From NCBI GenBank assembly GCA_048267165.1, contig JBLWYD010000002.1, positions 1-64,000 on the forward strand: 64,000 nucleotides of DNA, read 5' to 3'. The notes beneath the pieces are model-generated. The model saw nothing but the letters and a program-made list of their open reading frames with translations. It searched no databases and had not been told where the DNA came from. How positions within the stretch are numbered: position 1 is the first letter of the stretch; the number at the start of each line of letters is the position of its first letter. The position numbers were made by a program, and so were the translations under genes. The DNA is from PGYR01 sp048267165. Lineage in GTDB: Bacteria; Bacteroidota; Ignavibacteria; Kapaibacteriales; UBA2268. Positions 44,340-52,526 of the stretch are shown here, piece after piece.

Positions 44340-45458
44340 ATGAAGTATATTCTTTTATTTTTATTTGTAAGCTTTAGCTTATACTCACAAGAATTCTCTG
44401 AACGTCAGAATAGAGGAGTAATTGAATACACCAAACTTGATGAAAATTCAGGAATGGTCGTTGGAATAAATAATCCGAATATTATTTGGGCTATAAATGA
44501 TGGTAGTGCTAACGAAATATATGGTTTTGATAAATTCGGGAAAAGTAAATCAATTATTAATTTCAAAAAGAATTTATTGCAAGATAACTCAGATGTTGAG
44601 GATATAGGAATTATCACATTAAACAATACTGTCTATTTAATTCTATCAGATATTGGTGACAACGATGGCAATAGGAGTAGTTGTTTCTTATATTTCGTTC
44701 CAGAGCCAAAATCAAATACTTTATCAAGTGAATTAGAAATCAAATCAAATGAAATACTTATAATTGAATTCGAATATGAAGATGGTCCACGTGATGCAGA
44801 ATGTTTTTTTGTAGATCCTGACGGAAACAATTTATTAGTAGTTACTAAAAGAGAGAAGAATGCTCGCCTCTATAATATACCTATGAATTTCAATGGTCAG
44901 AAAATGATAGCTGAATATATGCTGGAATTTCCGTTTGGTAATAATTCTGACGAGGGGTTTACAGGTGTTACAGCAGGTGATATTTCAAAAGATGGTAATA
45001 AAATACTTATAAAAGATTATAATAATCTTTGGTATTTCGAAAGATTGGATAAAGAACATTTATCACATACTTTTTCTAGAGCTCCTAATAGAATAGATGC
45101 TTATAATTACTCTCTAAACGATGAGCCACAGGGTGAAGCTGTATGTTGGGATAATGATAATAGAGGTTTTTTTACTGCAAGTGAAGAAAAAGTGATTACA
45201 GGTTTTGATGCTTCACTTTTCTTCTTCAAAGAAGTAACAACTTCTATTAAAAAAAAAGTAACTGATTATTATATAATTGATAATCTGTTTTATAATAACT
45301 CGTTTGGACCTATTCAATTGGAATTTTATAGTTATATAGGGCAAAAGACTAATACTATATCAATTAATTCTTTTAATTATATTGACTTAAGTCCTTATTC
45401 AAATCAGGCACATTATTTGTTAATAGATAAATATAAATCAATAATAAAGTTGAGATAG
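44340..45458 (+). CDS. Exported hypothetical protein, phytase/propeller-like
   Basis: A 372-residue protein with a signal peptide (about 1-16, SFSLYSQ). The body has propeller-type strands: NSGMVVGINNPNIIWAINDGS, LILSDIGDNDGNRSS (an acidic loop), GPRDAECFFVDPDGN, and EGFTGVTAGDISKDGNKI. Together these recall SdiA-regulated/phytase-like or 'esterase-like' beta-propellers that bind metal. The last 70 residues (IQLEFYSYIGQKTNT ... YIDLSPYSNQAHYLLIDKYKSIIKLR) resemble a degenerate T9SS sorting domain lacking the YPNP start. No confident function. It leads a three-gene run with the putAbiC-like and HDOD genes. Confidence 0.6.
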   Translation: MKYILLFLFVSFSLYSQEFSERQNRGVIEYTKLDENSGMVVGINNPNIIWAINDGSANEIYGFDKFGKSKSIINFKKNLLQDNSDVEDIGIITLNNTVYLILSDIGDNDGNRSSCFLYFVPEPKSNTLSSELEIKSNEILIIEFEYEDGPRDAECFFVDPDGNNLLVVTKREKNARLYNIPMNFNGQKMIAEYMLEFPFGNNSDEGFTGVTAGDISKDGNKILIKDYNNLWYFERLDKEHLSHTFSRAPNRIDAYNYSLNDEPQGEAVCWDNDNRGFFTASEEKVITGFDASLFFFKEVTTSIKKKVTDYYIIDNLFYNNSFGPIQLEFYSYIGQKTNTISINSFNYIDLSPYSNQAHYLLIDKYKSIIKLR

Positions 45459-45459
45459 T

Positions 45460-46353
45460 TTGCTTAAAAATAGACATATTTCTGAAAGAGTAGCAGTGTT
45501 ATTTATGGTAATTGGGGTATTTGTTATCCTTGTTTCCTTAGGTATTTCATTTGCTAATACTGAACATTACTTTAATGTTGAACTCTCTCTAGGCGAGTTC
45601 GGTGAATTTATAGGTGGGTTTGTAGGTTCACTTTGGTCTCTTGCTGGTATTCTTTTGTTCTATAGTGCATTAGTTTATCAAAGAAAGGAATTAACAGAAC
45701 AAAAAGATATTTTAGTCACTCAAACTGATGCTATGATATTTCAAAGTAAAGAGTTAGAAAGACAAAATGACAATCTACAAAAACAGAAGCAAGAAGAAAC
45801 GTTCTTTCATTTGCTTAGGTTTCATATCGATTTAGTCGAAACATTAACTTTCGAAACTAATGATATTGATATGCAAACTGGTAAAATGCAAAAACAACAA
45901 GTAAGAGGAAGAACTACTTTTGGTGAATTTTACAATGTCTTCAAAAGGTTTTATTCTAAATACTTAGAACACTTAAGCGATGCAGGTGTTGACGAAGATA
46001 GTTTGAAAGGAGTTATTGAAACATCTTATACAAGCTTTTTCTCCGAATTTAGATATGAGTTAGGACACTATTTTAGGAACGTTATTAATTTATTGCTTTT
46101 TATAGACAGAGCAAATGAAGAAGATAAACACTTCTTTCTCAGTATTTTATTTTCTCAAATAAGTGTTTATGAAATGTCACTTATATTCTTCCATGGTCTT
46201 ACATCGGAAAACAGAGAGTTAAAAGTATTTATAGAAAAATATGCCTTGATGCAAGATTTATATCAAGATGATTTGATTAAATTGAATATAAATCTCTATG
46301 AAGATAGTGCATATAAAAATGAAAATTATGATTTTACTTACGATATTGATTAG
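45460..46353 (+). CDS. putAbiC-like membrane protein (putative phage abortive infection family)
   Basis: A 297-residue protein, TTG start 1 nt after the previous stop; later ATGs would cut into the first helix. Two TM helices (about 10-32 and 49-72) flank a short loop, then a coiled coil (about 75-115, KELTEQKDILVTQTDAM ... ELERQNDNLQKQKQ). A conserved helical core follows: ETFFHLLRFHIDLVETL, FGEFYNVFKRFY, RYELGHYFRNVINLLLFID, and LFSQISVYEMSLIFFHGL. This layout matches the Pfam 'putative phage abortive infection protein' (putAbiC) family. Defence activity is documented for only some AbiC-type proteins; for this copy it is inference. No toxin or second defence gene adjoins. Confidence 0.75.
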   Translation: MLKNRHISERVAVLFMVIGVFVILVSLGISFANTEHYFNVELSLGEFGEFIGGFVGSLWSLAGILLFYSALVYQRKELTEQKDILVTQTDAMIFQSKELERQNDNLQKQKQEETFFHLLRFHIDLVETLTFETNDIDMQTGKMQKQQVRGRTTFGEFYNVFKRFYSKYLEHLSDAGVDEDSLKGVIETSYTSFFSEFRYELGHYFRNVINLLLFIDRANEEDKHFFLSILFSQISVYEMSLIFFHGLTSENRELKVFIEKYALMQDLYQDDLIKLNINLYEDSAYKNENYDFTYDID

Positions 46354-46364
46354 TTGGAGCTAAT

Positions 46365-47228
46365 ATGAATATATTCGATAAATTTATGCAAAAAGACAAT
46401 TTTATATCATTACCTGATATAGCCTCTAAACTCTTAGAGATATTACAGGAAGATGATGTAGATGTGAATGAGATTGTAAGATTAATTGAATCTGACCCTG
46501 TCATATCGATGAAAGTTTTAAAAATGGCTAACTCCCCTATCTTTCAAGCAAGAACACAAATTGTTGATCTTAATCAAGCAACTCAAATATTAGGGACTAA
46601 GAGAGTCAGTGATATCGTATTTAGTGTATCCTTACATTCTAAGCTATTTATAGGTAGAAACCTTAATATATATCCATTGTTAGAAAAGTACTTCTACAAT
46701 TCGTTTTTAGTGGGGAATCTATCAAAAGTATTTATTGACTTTTATGATAGTAGAACTAGAAATGGTTTATTCGTATCTGGATTACTCCACGATATTGGAA
46801 GAATGATTATGATACAGATGGAACCATTAGATTATGTTAGAGTAATAGAATTGATGAATCTTGAAGACATTTCAGAGATTGAAGCTGAAAATCATATATT
46901 CAAAGAGAATCATACAATGGTTGGTACTAATCTAGCAGATGTATGGTCTTTACCAGAAATGGTAAGAAGTGTAATTACTCATTATACTGAGCCAAGTACT
47001 GCAAAGAATTTTCAAACTCTTAGCTATGGAGTAAATGTAAGCAAGGAATACGTGAATAGAATTTCTGCAAAAGATTTTGAAAACCTAGAAAACATATCAT
47101 TATCTAATTTCAAGAATTTTAACACTTTAGATAGTATGATACATATAAGTGATAAGAAAAGATTGATAGATGAAAAGATGAAAGAGCTGATAGTTAACCT
47201 ACCAGACTCTTATGTTCTTTTCAAATAA
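46365..47228 (+). CDS. HDOD domain protein
   Basis: A 287-residue protein almost entirely made of an HDOD domain, a divergent HD-fold regulatory module without a full metal-binding HD set. Landmarks are LPDIASKLLEIL near 17-28, IVRLIESDPVISMKVLKMANSP near 39-60, QATQILGTKRVSDIV near 72-86, and GLLHDIGRMIMIQ near 139-151, where an HD pair is kept. Such proteins act in signalling, chemotaxis or c-di-GMP networks. No output domain is attached. It starts 11 nt after the putAbiC-like gene. Its stop is 2 nt from the stop of the convergent rhodanese-thioredoxin gene. Confidence 0.88.
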   Translation: MNIFDKFMQKDNFISLPDIASKLLEILQEDDVDVNEIVRLIESDPVISMKVLKMANSPIFQARTQIVDLNQATQILGTKRVSDIVFSVSLHSKLFIGRNLNIYPLLEKYFYNSFLVGNLSKVFIDFYDSRTRNGLFVSGLLHDIGRMIMIQMEPLDYVRVIELMNLEDISEIEAENHIFKENHTMVGTNLADVWSLPEMVRSVITHYTEPSTAKNFQTLSYGVNVSKEYVNRISAKDFENLENISLSNFKNFNTLDSMIHISDKKRLIDEKMKELIVNLPDSYVLFK

Positions 47229-47230
47229 TA

Positions 47231-48013
47231 TTAGGAATTGCTTTTTATAACTTCTTTAATGCTTTCTTCATCAGTAAGTCCTAAGTATTGCCATACTTCT
47301 TTACCGTTTTTGTACATTTTAAGAGTAGGCAATCCTTCAATTCGTAATTGCTTAGCAATTATAGGGTTTTGATCTACGTCTATTTTAACTAATTCTATTT
47401 TGGTACTATACTCTTTTGCAATTTTATCAAGTATAGGAGATAACTTTTTACAAGGGCCACACCATTCTGCATTGAAGTCAACTAAGACTAATTTTTCACT
47501 ATTTGATATTAGTTGTAAATATTTATCACCATCTATTCCATCTGATACTTCCTTTTTAGATGTGCTACGTTGTTCTAAACTAAGGTTATTTGCATTCCAA
47601 GCAGTTATACCACCTTGTAAATCGTATATTTCAGAGAAACCCATATCAACTAATTTGGATGCTGCACTCGAGCTTCTTCCACCCGAGCGACAATAAACAA
47701 AGACAGGCTTATCTTTATCTAATTTTGAGATTTCTTTTTCAAAGTTTGAATCATAAATATTCAAATTCAATGAATTTCCTATATGACCCGAATTATATTC
47801 TTCAGGAGTTCTTACATCTACTAATTGTACATCAGTATTTTCAGTTAGCTTTTCATGAAAAGATTTAGCATCTAACTTCTCTGATATTACTTGTCCATTA
47901 GTAGTTTCTGTGTTATCATTACTTGTACATGCTACCAACATAAGTGGTAATAATGCAACTAGTAGCATTAACATTCTATAATTATACATTTTAAATTCCG
48001 AATTAATGTTCAT
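47231..48013 (-). CDS. Lipoprotein with rhodanese and thioredoxin domains
   Basis: A 260-residue envelope protein. The lipobox LVAC puts the acylated Cys at C29 after a hydrophobic segment; M9 or M14 could be the true start. A rhodanese domain covers about 45-143 with active-site loop CRSGGRS (C108), and a thioredoxin domain about 160-260 with WCGPCKK (C185, C188) and the cis-Pro loop GLPTLK. Both redox and sulfur-transfer sites are intact. One chain could pass sulfane sulfur or persulfide to, or be reduced by, its own thioredoxin domain (inference). It starts 7 nt after the small DUF2892-like gene. Confidence 0.9.
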   Translation of the reverse strand: MNINSEFKMYNYRMLMLLVALLPLMLVACTSNDNTETTNGQVISEKLDAKSFHEKLTENTDVQLVDVRTPEEYNSGHIGNSLNLNIYDSNFEKEISKLDKDKPVFVYCRSGGRSSSAASKLVDMGFSEIYDLQGGITAWNANNLSLEQRSTSKKEVSDGIDGDKYLQLISNSEKLVLVDFNAEWCGPCKKLSPILDKIAKEYSTKIELVKIDVDQNPIIAKQLRIEGLPTLKMYKNGKEVWQYLGLTDEESIKEVIKSNS

Positions 48014-48020
48014 GATTTTA

Positions 48021-48194
48021 TTATAACTTACTGTCGTCCATAGAGCAATTTTGTTTTAAACATCCCAAATTGAAATAAGAAAACACGAAATAGCCAATAG
48101 AAATAGCTATCATTGGAATATTCTTATTTACAATCCCTGAGATTAGGAAGAATACTCCAATTGTATATGCTACTATTTTAGTCAACTTACGCAT
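48021..48194 (-). CDS. 57-residue membrane protein, DUF2892/YgaP-TM-like
   Basis: A short frame reading MRKLTKIVAYTIGVF to the polar end CSMDDSKL-stop. It has two hydrophobic helices (about 6-22 and 26-43), then a Cys-containing tail (GCLKQNCSMDD). Its ATG overlaps the upstream rhodanese stop by one base (TAATG), and the rhodanese-thioredoxin gene starts 7 nt after its stop, which strongly supports translation. In YgaP-type proteins a rhodanese domain is fused to just such a two-helix membrane piece; here the pieces are separate genes. A sulfur-handling role at the membrane is inferred. Confidence 0.8.
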   Translation of the reverse strand: MRKLTKIVAYTIGVFFLISGIVNKNIPMIAISIGYFVFSYFNLGCLKQNCSMDDSKL

Positions 48195-48475
48195 TATTTT
48201 AACTGTTGAAGTTCAACATTTTTCCAACTTCCACCGTTGTAAACATCTGTAACTCCGGCATTCGATAAATATTCAGTAGCCATACCACTTCTAGCACCAG
48301 AGGCACAACAAAGTACTATTGGTTTAGGCATACTATTGAATTCTTCTACGAAATTAGGCACTTGATCAACTGGTATATTACGAGAGTTGTTTACATGACC
48401 ATCGTTATATTCACTTTCAGTTCTAACATCTATTATTTGAACTGACTCGTTTTTTAATAACTCAAATAAATCCAT
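48194..48475 (-). CDS. Single-domain rhodanese (sulfurtransferase)
   Basis: A 93-residue cytosolic rhodanese of the GlpE/PspE size class. IIDVRTESEYNDGHVNNSRNIP (about 14-35) is the conserved first half, and the active-site loop is C57-A-S-G-A-R-S, with Cys57 the persulfide-forming residue. An additional C56 precedes it. It lacks a signal peptide. One-base stop-start overlap with the small membrane gene shows it heads a three-gene sulfur/redox unit. Thiosulfate or another sulfane donor is the expected substrate class. Confidence 0.92.
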   Translation of the reverse strand: MDLFELLKNESVQIIDVRTESEYNDGHVNNSRNIPVDQVPNFVEEFNSMPKPIVLCCASGARSGMATEYLSNAGVTDVYNGGSWKNVELQQLK

Positions 48476-48543
48476 TGTAATTCTGCTTTGATAATTTTAA
48501 AAAGTATTCGACGAAATATAATTATTCTAATTGTTAAAATAGA

Positions 48544-48574
48544 AAAGCAGTAGTTATAAAATAACTACTGCTTT
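48544..48574 (-). terminator. Intrinsic terminator after the acyl-CoA dehydrogenase gene
   Basis: A perfect 14-bp inverted repeat (48544-48557 with 48561-48574), 3-nt loop, followed on the minus strand by TTTTCTATTTT. It is 20 nt past the end of the minus-strand dehydrogenase gene. Confidence 0.85.
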
Positions 48575-48593
48575 AAGAGAATAAGGTCGTGTT

Positions 48594-49742
48594 TTAACTA
48601 TTTACGATGAAATGCCTAGAGATAACAAGTCTTTGTATCTCACTAGTACCCTCATAAAGTTCTGTTATCTTAGCATCACGATAATAGCGTTCTACGTTGA
48701 AATCTTCTGTATATCCATATCCACCGTGTACTTGTATAGCTTTATTCGCACAAAACATTGCTGTTTCTGAAGAATCTAGTTTGGCCATAGCGGCATAAGT
48801 TGAATAAGTTTCACCTGCATCTTTCATTTTAGTAGCTCTCCAAGTCAATAACCATGAAGCTTCGTATCTAACTCTCATATCAGCTAACATCCATTGTATA
48901 GCTTGGAAACTATTGATCGGTTTACCGAACTGCTCTCTTTCTTTAGAGTACTTTAAAGCATCTTCGAATGATGCACGAGCAATACCTAACGCTTGTGCAG
49001 CAATACCTAACCTGCCTCCATCAAGAGTAACCATAGCCATTTTGAAGCCTTCATTTAGATTTCCTAACATTGCTTCTTTTGGTAATTCAACATTATCTAA
49101 TATGATTTCTGTAGTTGAAGATGAGCGAATACCCAATTTTCTTTCAACTTTACCGATACTATACCCTGGAGTATTTGCATCTACTATAAACCCTGTAACT
49201 CCCCTAGTTTTACTTTCAGGGTCTGTTGAAGCAAGTAAAACGAAAACGTCTGCCTCTGCCCCATTGGTAGCAAATATCTTAGAACCATTTAGTATCCATT
49301 TATCACCAACTAATTTGGCAGTAGTTTTAGTAGCTCCTGCATCAGAACCTGCTCCAGATTCCGTTAGTGAAAATGCACCGATTTTCTTTCCTGAAAGCAT
49401 ATCAGGAAGATACTTTTGCTTCTGTTCTTCAGTACCAAATCTATATATTGGATCACAAGTTAGTGATGAATGTGCCGATATTATTACACCTGTAGATGCA
49501 CAATATCTTGATATTTCTTCAATTGCAAGCATATATGAAACATAGTCCATACCAGAACCACCATATTCTACAGGATAAGCTATACCCATTAGCCCTAATT
49601 CACCAGCTTTTTCTATAATCTCTCTGGGAAATCTATGATTTCTTTCATTTTCTGATGCTACTGGCTCTATTTCATTAACTGCAAAGTCATGAACCATTTG
49701 TTGTAACATTTTTTGTTCGTCTGTTAGAAGTAAATCAAACAT
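48594..49742 (-). CDS. Acyl-CoA dehydrogenase (short-chain/butyryl type)
   Basis: FAD-dependent alpha,beta-dehydrogenation of acyl-CoA, passing electrons to ETF. 382 residues, normal length. Signature 1 is FSLTESGAGSDAGATKTTA (about 123-141) and signature 2 AIQVHGGYGYTEDFNVERYYRD (about 337-358). The catalytic base is Glu364 in ELYEGTSEIQRLVISRH. Glu at this site before GTSEIQR is the rule for short-, medium- and branched-chain enzymes. It is followed by its own terminator; the DUF3298 lipoprotein gene ends 11 nt upstream. A second dehydrogenase lies 0.9 kb away on the other strand. Confidence 0.94.
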   Translation of the reverse strand: MFDLLLTDEQKMLQQMVHDFAVNEIEPVASENERNHRFPREIIEKAGELGLMGIAYPVEYGGSGMDYVSYMLAIEEISRYCASTGVIISAHSSLTCDPIYRFGTEEQKQKYLPDMLSGKKIGAFSLTESGAGSDAGATKTTAKLVGDKWILNGSKIFATNGAEADVFVLLASTDPESKTRGVTGFIVDANTPGYSIGKVERKLGIRSSSTTEIILDNVELPKEAMLGNLNEGFKMAMVTLDGGRLGIAAQALGIARASFEDALKYSKEREQFGKPINSFQAIQWMLADMRVRYEASWLLTWRATKMKDAGETYSTYAAMAKLDSSETAMFCANKAIQVHGGYGYTEDFNVERYYRDAKITELYEGTSEIQRLVISRHFIVNS

Positions 49743-49753
49743 ATTAAACCTAC

Positions 49754-50560
49754 TTAATCTTTATTAATAATATACTTATATTCTTTTCTTATTGTTGATT
49801 CCAATTTAAATAAAGGAATTTCTACGATTATCTGACCTTCTGCATAAGATGCAATTTCATAAGGATTAAACAAGAATGTTACATTCTTCGAATCAATCGA
49901 AAAATTATCATTCAAATGGAATTTATTGTCCTTAAATGAATAGACTTCTTTTTCTATTTCAAATTGTTTTTTCGTAAATCCCCTCTCAGTTAAAAAATAA
50001 TCGTAAGCAATATCTGTTAATTGATTTATATCAAAGATATCAGAAGCCTTCAGAGGCTTTTTATTTTTTACGTTGAACACTAAATAATTTGTAGAATATG
50101 AGCCATGAGCACCGCCAGTATATGACTCTTGTTTCTCTTCTATCACTACCAAATCTTTGATAGTATAAATTGAGTCTATTTCTAGTCTCTTAAACATTTC
50201 TAAATGCTCAACATCTGTCTCGTAATTATCTTGTTCTAATTGCTCTGTGTGGTTTACGATAAATGATTTCAAAATTTCTAAGTTTAACACTTCATCTTTT
50301 GTCTTAAGGTTTTCTATTTCAAAATATTTAGCAACTGACTCTAATACATACCTATTAAGTAACTTTTGATTATCATCTAAGAATACCGGCAATCTGAATT
50401 TATATTCAATAGTACCATTCTCATTAAAACTCTCAGTTTCAGCAAGTTCTATATATTTAATGACATAAGGATTATCTGACTGACTTTTGTCATTATTGTG
50501 GATACAAGAGGTAAATAAAAGCAATAGAATAATTATTAGATAATAACGGGATTGAATCAT
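49754..50560 (-). CDS. DUF3298/RsiV-like lipoprotein
   Basis: A 268-residue lipoprotein: signal with lipobox LFTSC (C19). Residues about 35-140 look like a DUF4163 (PdaC-like) domain, and about 165-265 a DUF3298 domain with the family signature YTGGAHGSYST near 142-152 and FNPYEIASYAEGQ near 232-244. RsiV, the best-known relative, is an anti-sigma factor that binds lysozyme, but its cytoplasmic anti-sigma part is absent here. Envelope binding or lysozyme-inhibitor-type function is possible, not shown. Divergent from the second acyl-CoA dehydrogenase gene. Confidence 0.85.
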   Translation of the reverse strand: MIQSRYYLIIILLLLFTSCIHNNDKSQSDNPYVIKYIELAETESFNENGTIEYKFRLPVFLDDNQKLLNRYVLESVAKYFEIENLKTKDEVLNLEILKSFIVNHTEQLEQDNYETDVEHLEMFKRLEIDSIYTIKDLVVIEEKQESYTGGAHGSYSTNYLVFNVKNKKPLKASDIFDINQLTDIAYDYFLTERGFTKKQFEIEKEVYSFKDNKFHLNDNFSIDSKNVTFLFNPYEIASYAEGQIIVEIPLFKLESTIRKEYKYIINKD

Positions 50561-50641
50561 CGAATTTATTTTTTAATAGTTAAAATTCTTATATTGTAAA
50601 ATTACATAATGTTTTTCAGTAAAAAAATAATTAACTAGAAT

Positions 50642-51799
50642 ATGCCTTTAAATCGCAATCTAACAGAAGATCAAATCTTAATACGCGACACTATCCGTAG
50701 TTTTGCAGAAACAAATATCAGAAAACAATCTAAGATTCTAGATGAAAATGAAGAATTCTCATATGAGATAACCGCTCAAATGTCAGAACTTGGATTACTT
50801 GGTGCCTTTCTACCATCTGAATATGGTGGAGCAGAATTAGACTATGTTTCATATATAATTGCTGTTGAAGAATTAGCAAGAGTAGATAGCTCGCAAGCAG
50901 CAACAATAGCAGCTCATAATTCTCTTGGTACAGGTCCTCTATATTATTTTGGTAATGAAGAACAAAAAAAGAAATATTTACCTCAATTAGCAGGTGGTAA
51001 GCTTTGGGGTTTTGGGTTAACAGAACCAGAAGCTGGCTCAGATGCTGGAAATACTCAAACTACTGCTGTCCAAGATGGAGACTATTGGATATTGAATGGA
51101 ACCAAAATATTCATTACTAATTCCGCAACTGATATCACAATCGGATCAACTATACTTGCAATAACAGGTGAAAGGCCTGGTGGTGGTAAAGAGTTATCAT
51201 GTTTTATCGTTGAAAATGATACAGAAGGGTTTTCTCAACTAGTAATGAAAGACAAAATGATGTGGAGAGGTTCTAATACTGGCGAGCTTGTATTAGAAAA
51301 TGTCAGAGTACATAAATCAGCTATGTTGGGTAAACAAGGTGAGGGCTTCAAGCAAATGCTTTCAACTCTTGACCGTGGTAGATTATCAATTGCTGCAATG
51401 GGGCTAGGATTAGCACAAGGTGCATATGAATTAGCATTAAAGTATTCCAAGGAAAGAATTACATTTGGGAAACCAATTTCTCAGTATCAAGCTAATGCAT
51501 TCAAATTAGCTGACGTAGAAATGGGACTTGAAATGGCACGTAATTATCTTTATGATGTTTGTAGAATGCAAGAGGAAGGTCTGAATATTACAAAAGAAGG
51601 TGCTATAGCAAAACTTTATTGCTCAGAATTAGCACACACTTCTGCCAATCATTGTGTTCAAATACATGGTGGTTATGGACTAATGAAAGAATATGATGCT
51701 GAGAAATACTATCGTGATCAAAAGTTACTCGAAATTGGTGAAGGAACAAGCGAGATACAAAGACTCGTTATAGCTCGTTCAATTGGTTGTTTTGACTAG
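50642..51799 (+). CDS. Acyl-CoA dehydrogenase
   Basis: 385-residue FAD-dependent acyl-CoA dehydrogenase, paralogous to the one at 48.6-49.7 kb. Signature 1 is FGLTEPEAGSDAGNTQTTA (about 123-141) and signature 2 CVQIHGGYGLMKEYDAEKYYRDQ (about 339-361). The catalytic Glu is E367 in EIGEGTSEIQRLVIAR. The N-terminal TEDQILIRDTIRSFAETNI is typical. The presence of two divergent copies suggests distinct chain-length or branched-acyl substrates (inference). The gene appears monocistronic; the next start is 58 nt away. Confidence 0.94.
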   Translation: MPLNRNLTEDQILIRDTIRSFAETNIRKQSKILDENEEFSYEITAQMSELGLLGAFLPSEYGGAELDYVSYIIAVEELARVDSSQAATIAAHNSLGTGPLYYFGNEEQKKKYLPQLAGGKLWGFGLTEPEAGSDAGNTQTTAVQDGDYWILNGTKIFITNSATDITIGSTILAITGERPGGGKELSCFIVENDTEGFSQLVMKDKMMWRGSNTGELVLENVRVHKSAMLGKQGEGFKQMLSTLDRGRLSIAAMGLGLAQGAYELALKYSKERITFGKPISQYQANAFKLADVEMGLEMARNYLYDVCRMQEEGLNITKEGAIAKLYCSELAHTSANHCVQIHGGYGLMKEYDAEKYYRDQKLLEIGEGTSEIQRLVIARSIGCFD

Positions 51800-51857
51800 T
51801 AGTTGTAACTAATAGTTAATGTAAAGTGTCTTTAAAATAAAAAAAAATAAAATCCTT

Positions 51858-52526
51858 ATGAAAGTATTAGTATTAATGTTATTAGTCCCTATTTATTTAT
51901 TTTCTCAAAGTTCTAGTAATCCAAAATCAGATTTTAATTCATTACAAATATTAGAGATAGATTTAGATAACAAACTATCTTTGGTAGATACATCTATAGT
52001 ATATGATAGAGTATTTAGTGAAAAGTATAAATATGATTTCAAACAGATATTAGAAGAATTAATAGAAGTATCCTACCCAACACTCGAATTATACCAATAT
52101 TTAATGGTCTCTAATTACCATGAATTGGATTCTACTGAAGATGATGGTATCCGTACTTTCACATTCTCGAGCTGGTGTAAAAGAGACACTGTTGATTGGG
52201 AAACAGGTGAAAATGGTAAAATTGAGTATGAAATTGAGTACAGTAATTGTAAAATTGTAGATATTGTAAAACTTGATAAAAATAATAGACTAATTCATTA
52301 TTCATTTAGTAGTATGGGCAGAGTTAGCTCTGAAGATTATAAATTTGATAATCAAGACAGATTGGTAGAGATTACATCTCCTAAAGGTCATTTTATGCTT
52401 TACTATGATGATGTAAATAATAGGGTTGATAGAATTGTTGAAGATTACGAGAATATTGGTAATATAATCCAAACAATGGGCTCTTCTTTAAAAAGAGAAA
52501 TAACATATAAATTTGTTTACAAATAA
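51858..52526 (+). CDS. Exported hypothetical protein, YD-repeat-like C-terminus
   Basis: A 222-residue protein with a signal peptide (about 1-18, IYLFSQS). I do not recognise a family. The C-terminal third has short beta strands of the 'Y-x-F-D-N-Q-x-R-L-x-x-I-T' type (YKFDNQDRLVEITS, LYYDDVNNRVDRIVED), similar to YD/RHS single repeats often seen in Bacteroidota exported proteins. One Cys pair (C-terminal to WCKRDT and NCKIVD) could form a disulfide. Its stop abuts the stop of the convergent alkaline phosphatase gene with no gap. Confidence 0.6.
   Translation: MKVLVLMLLVPIYLFSQSSSNPKSDFNSLQILEIDLDNKLSLVDTSIVYDRVFSEKYKYDFKQILEELIEVSYPTLELYQYLMVSNYHELDSTEDDGIRTFTFSSWCKRDTVDWETGENGKIEYEIEYSNCKIVDIVKLDKNNRLIHYSFSSMGRVSSEDYKFDNQDRLVEITSPKGHFMLYYDDVNNRVDRIVEDYENIGNIIQTMGSSLKREITYKFVYK

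Noticed and set aside
45460..47228. A phage-defence island
   Set aside because: Only one putAbiC-like gene; neighbours are a plain exported protein and an HDOD protein. No restriction, toxin, integrase or phage genes.
48913..49545. 210-codon plus-strand open frame inside the acyl-CoA dehydrogenase gene
   Set aside because: It is the antisense of a gene with complete family signatures. The translation is Ser/Pro/Leu-rich with no domain, typical of a shadow frame.
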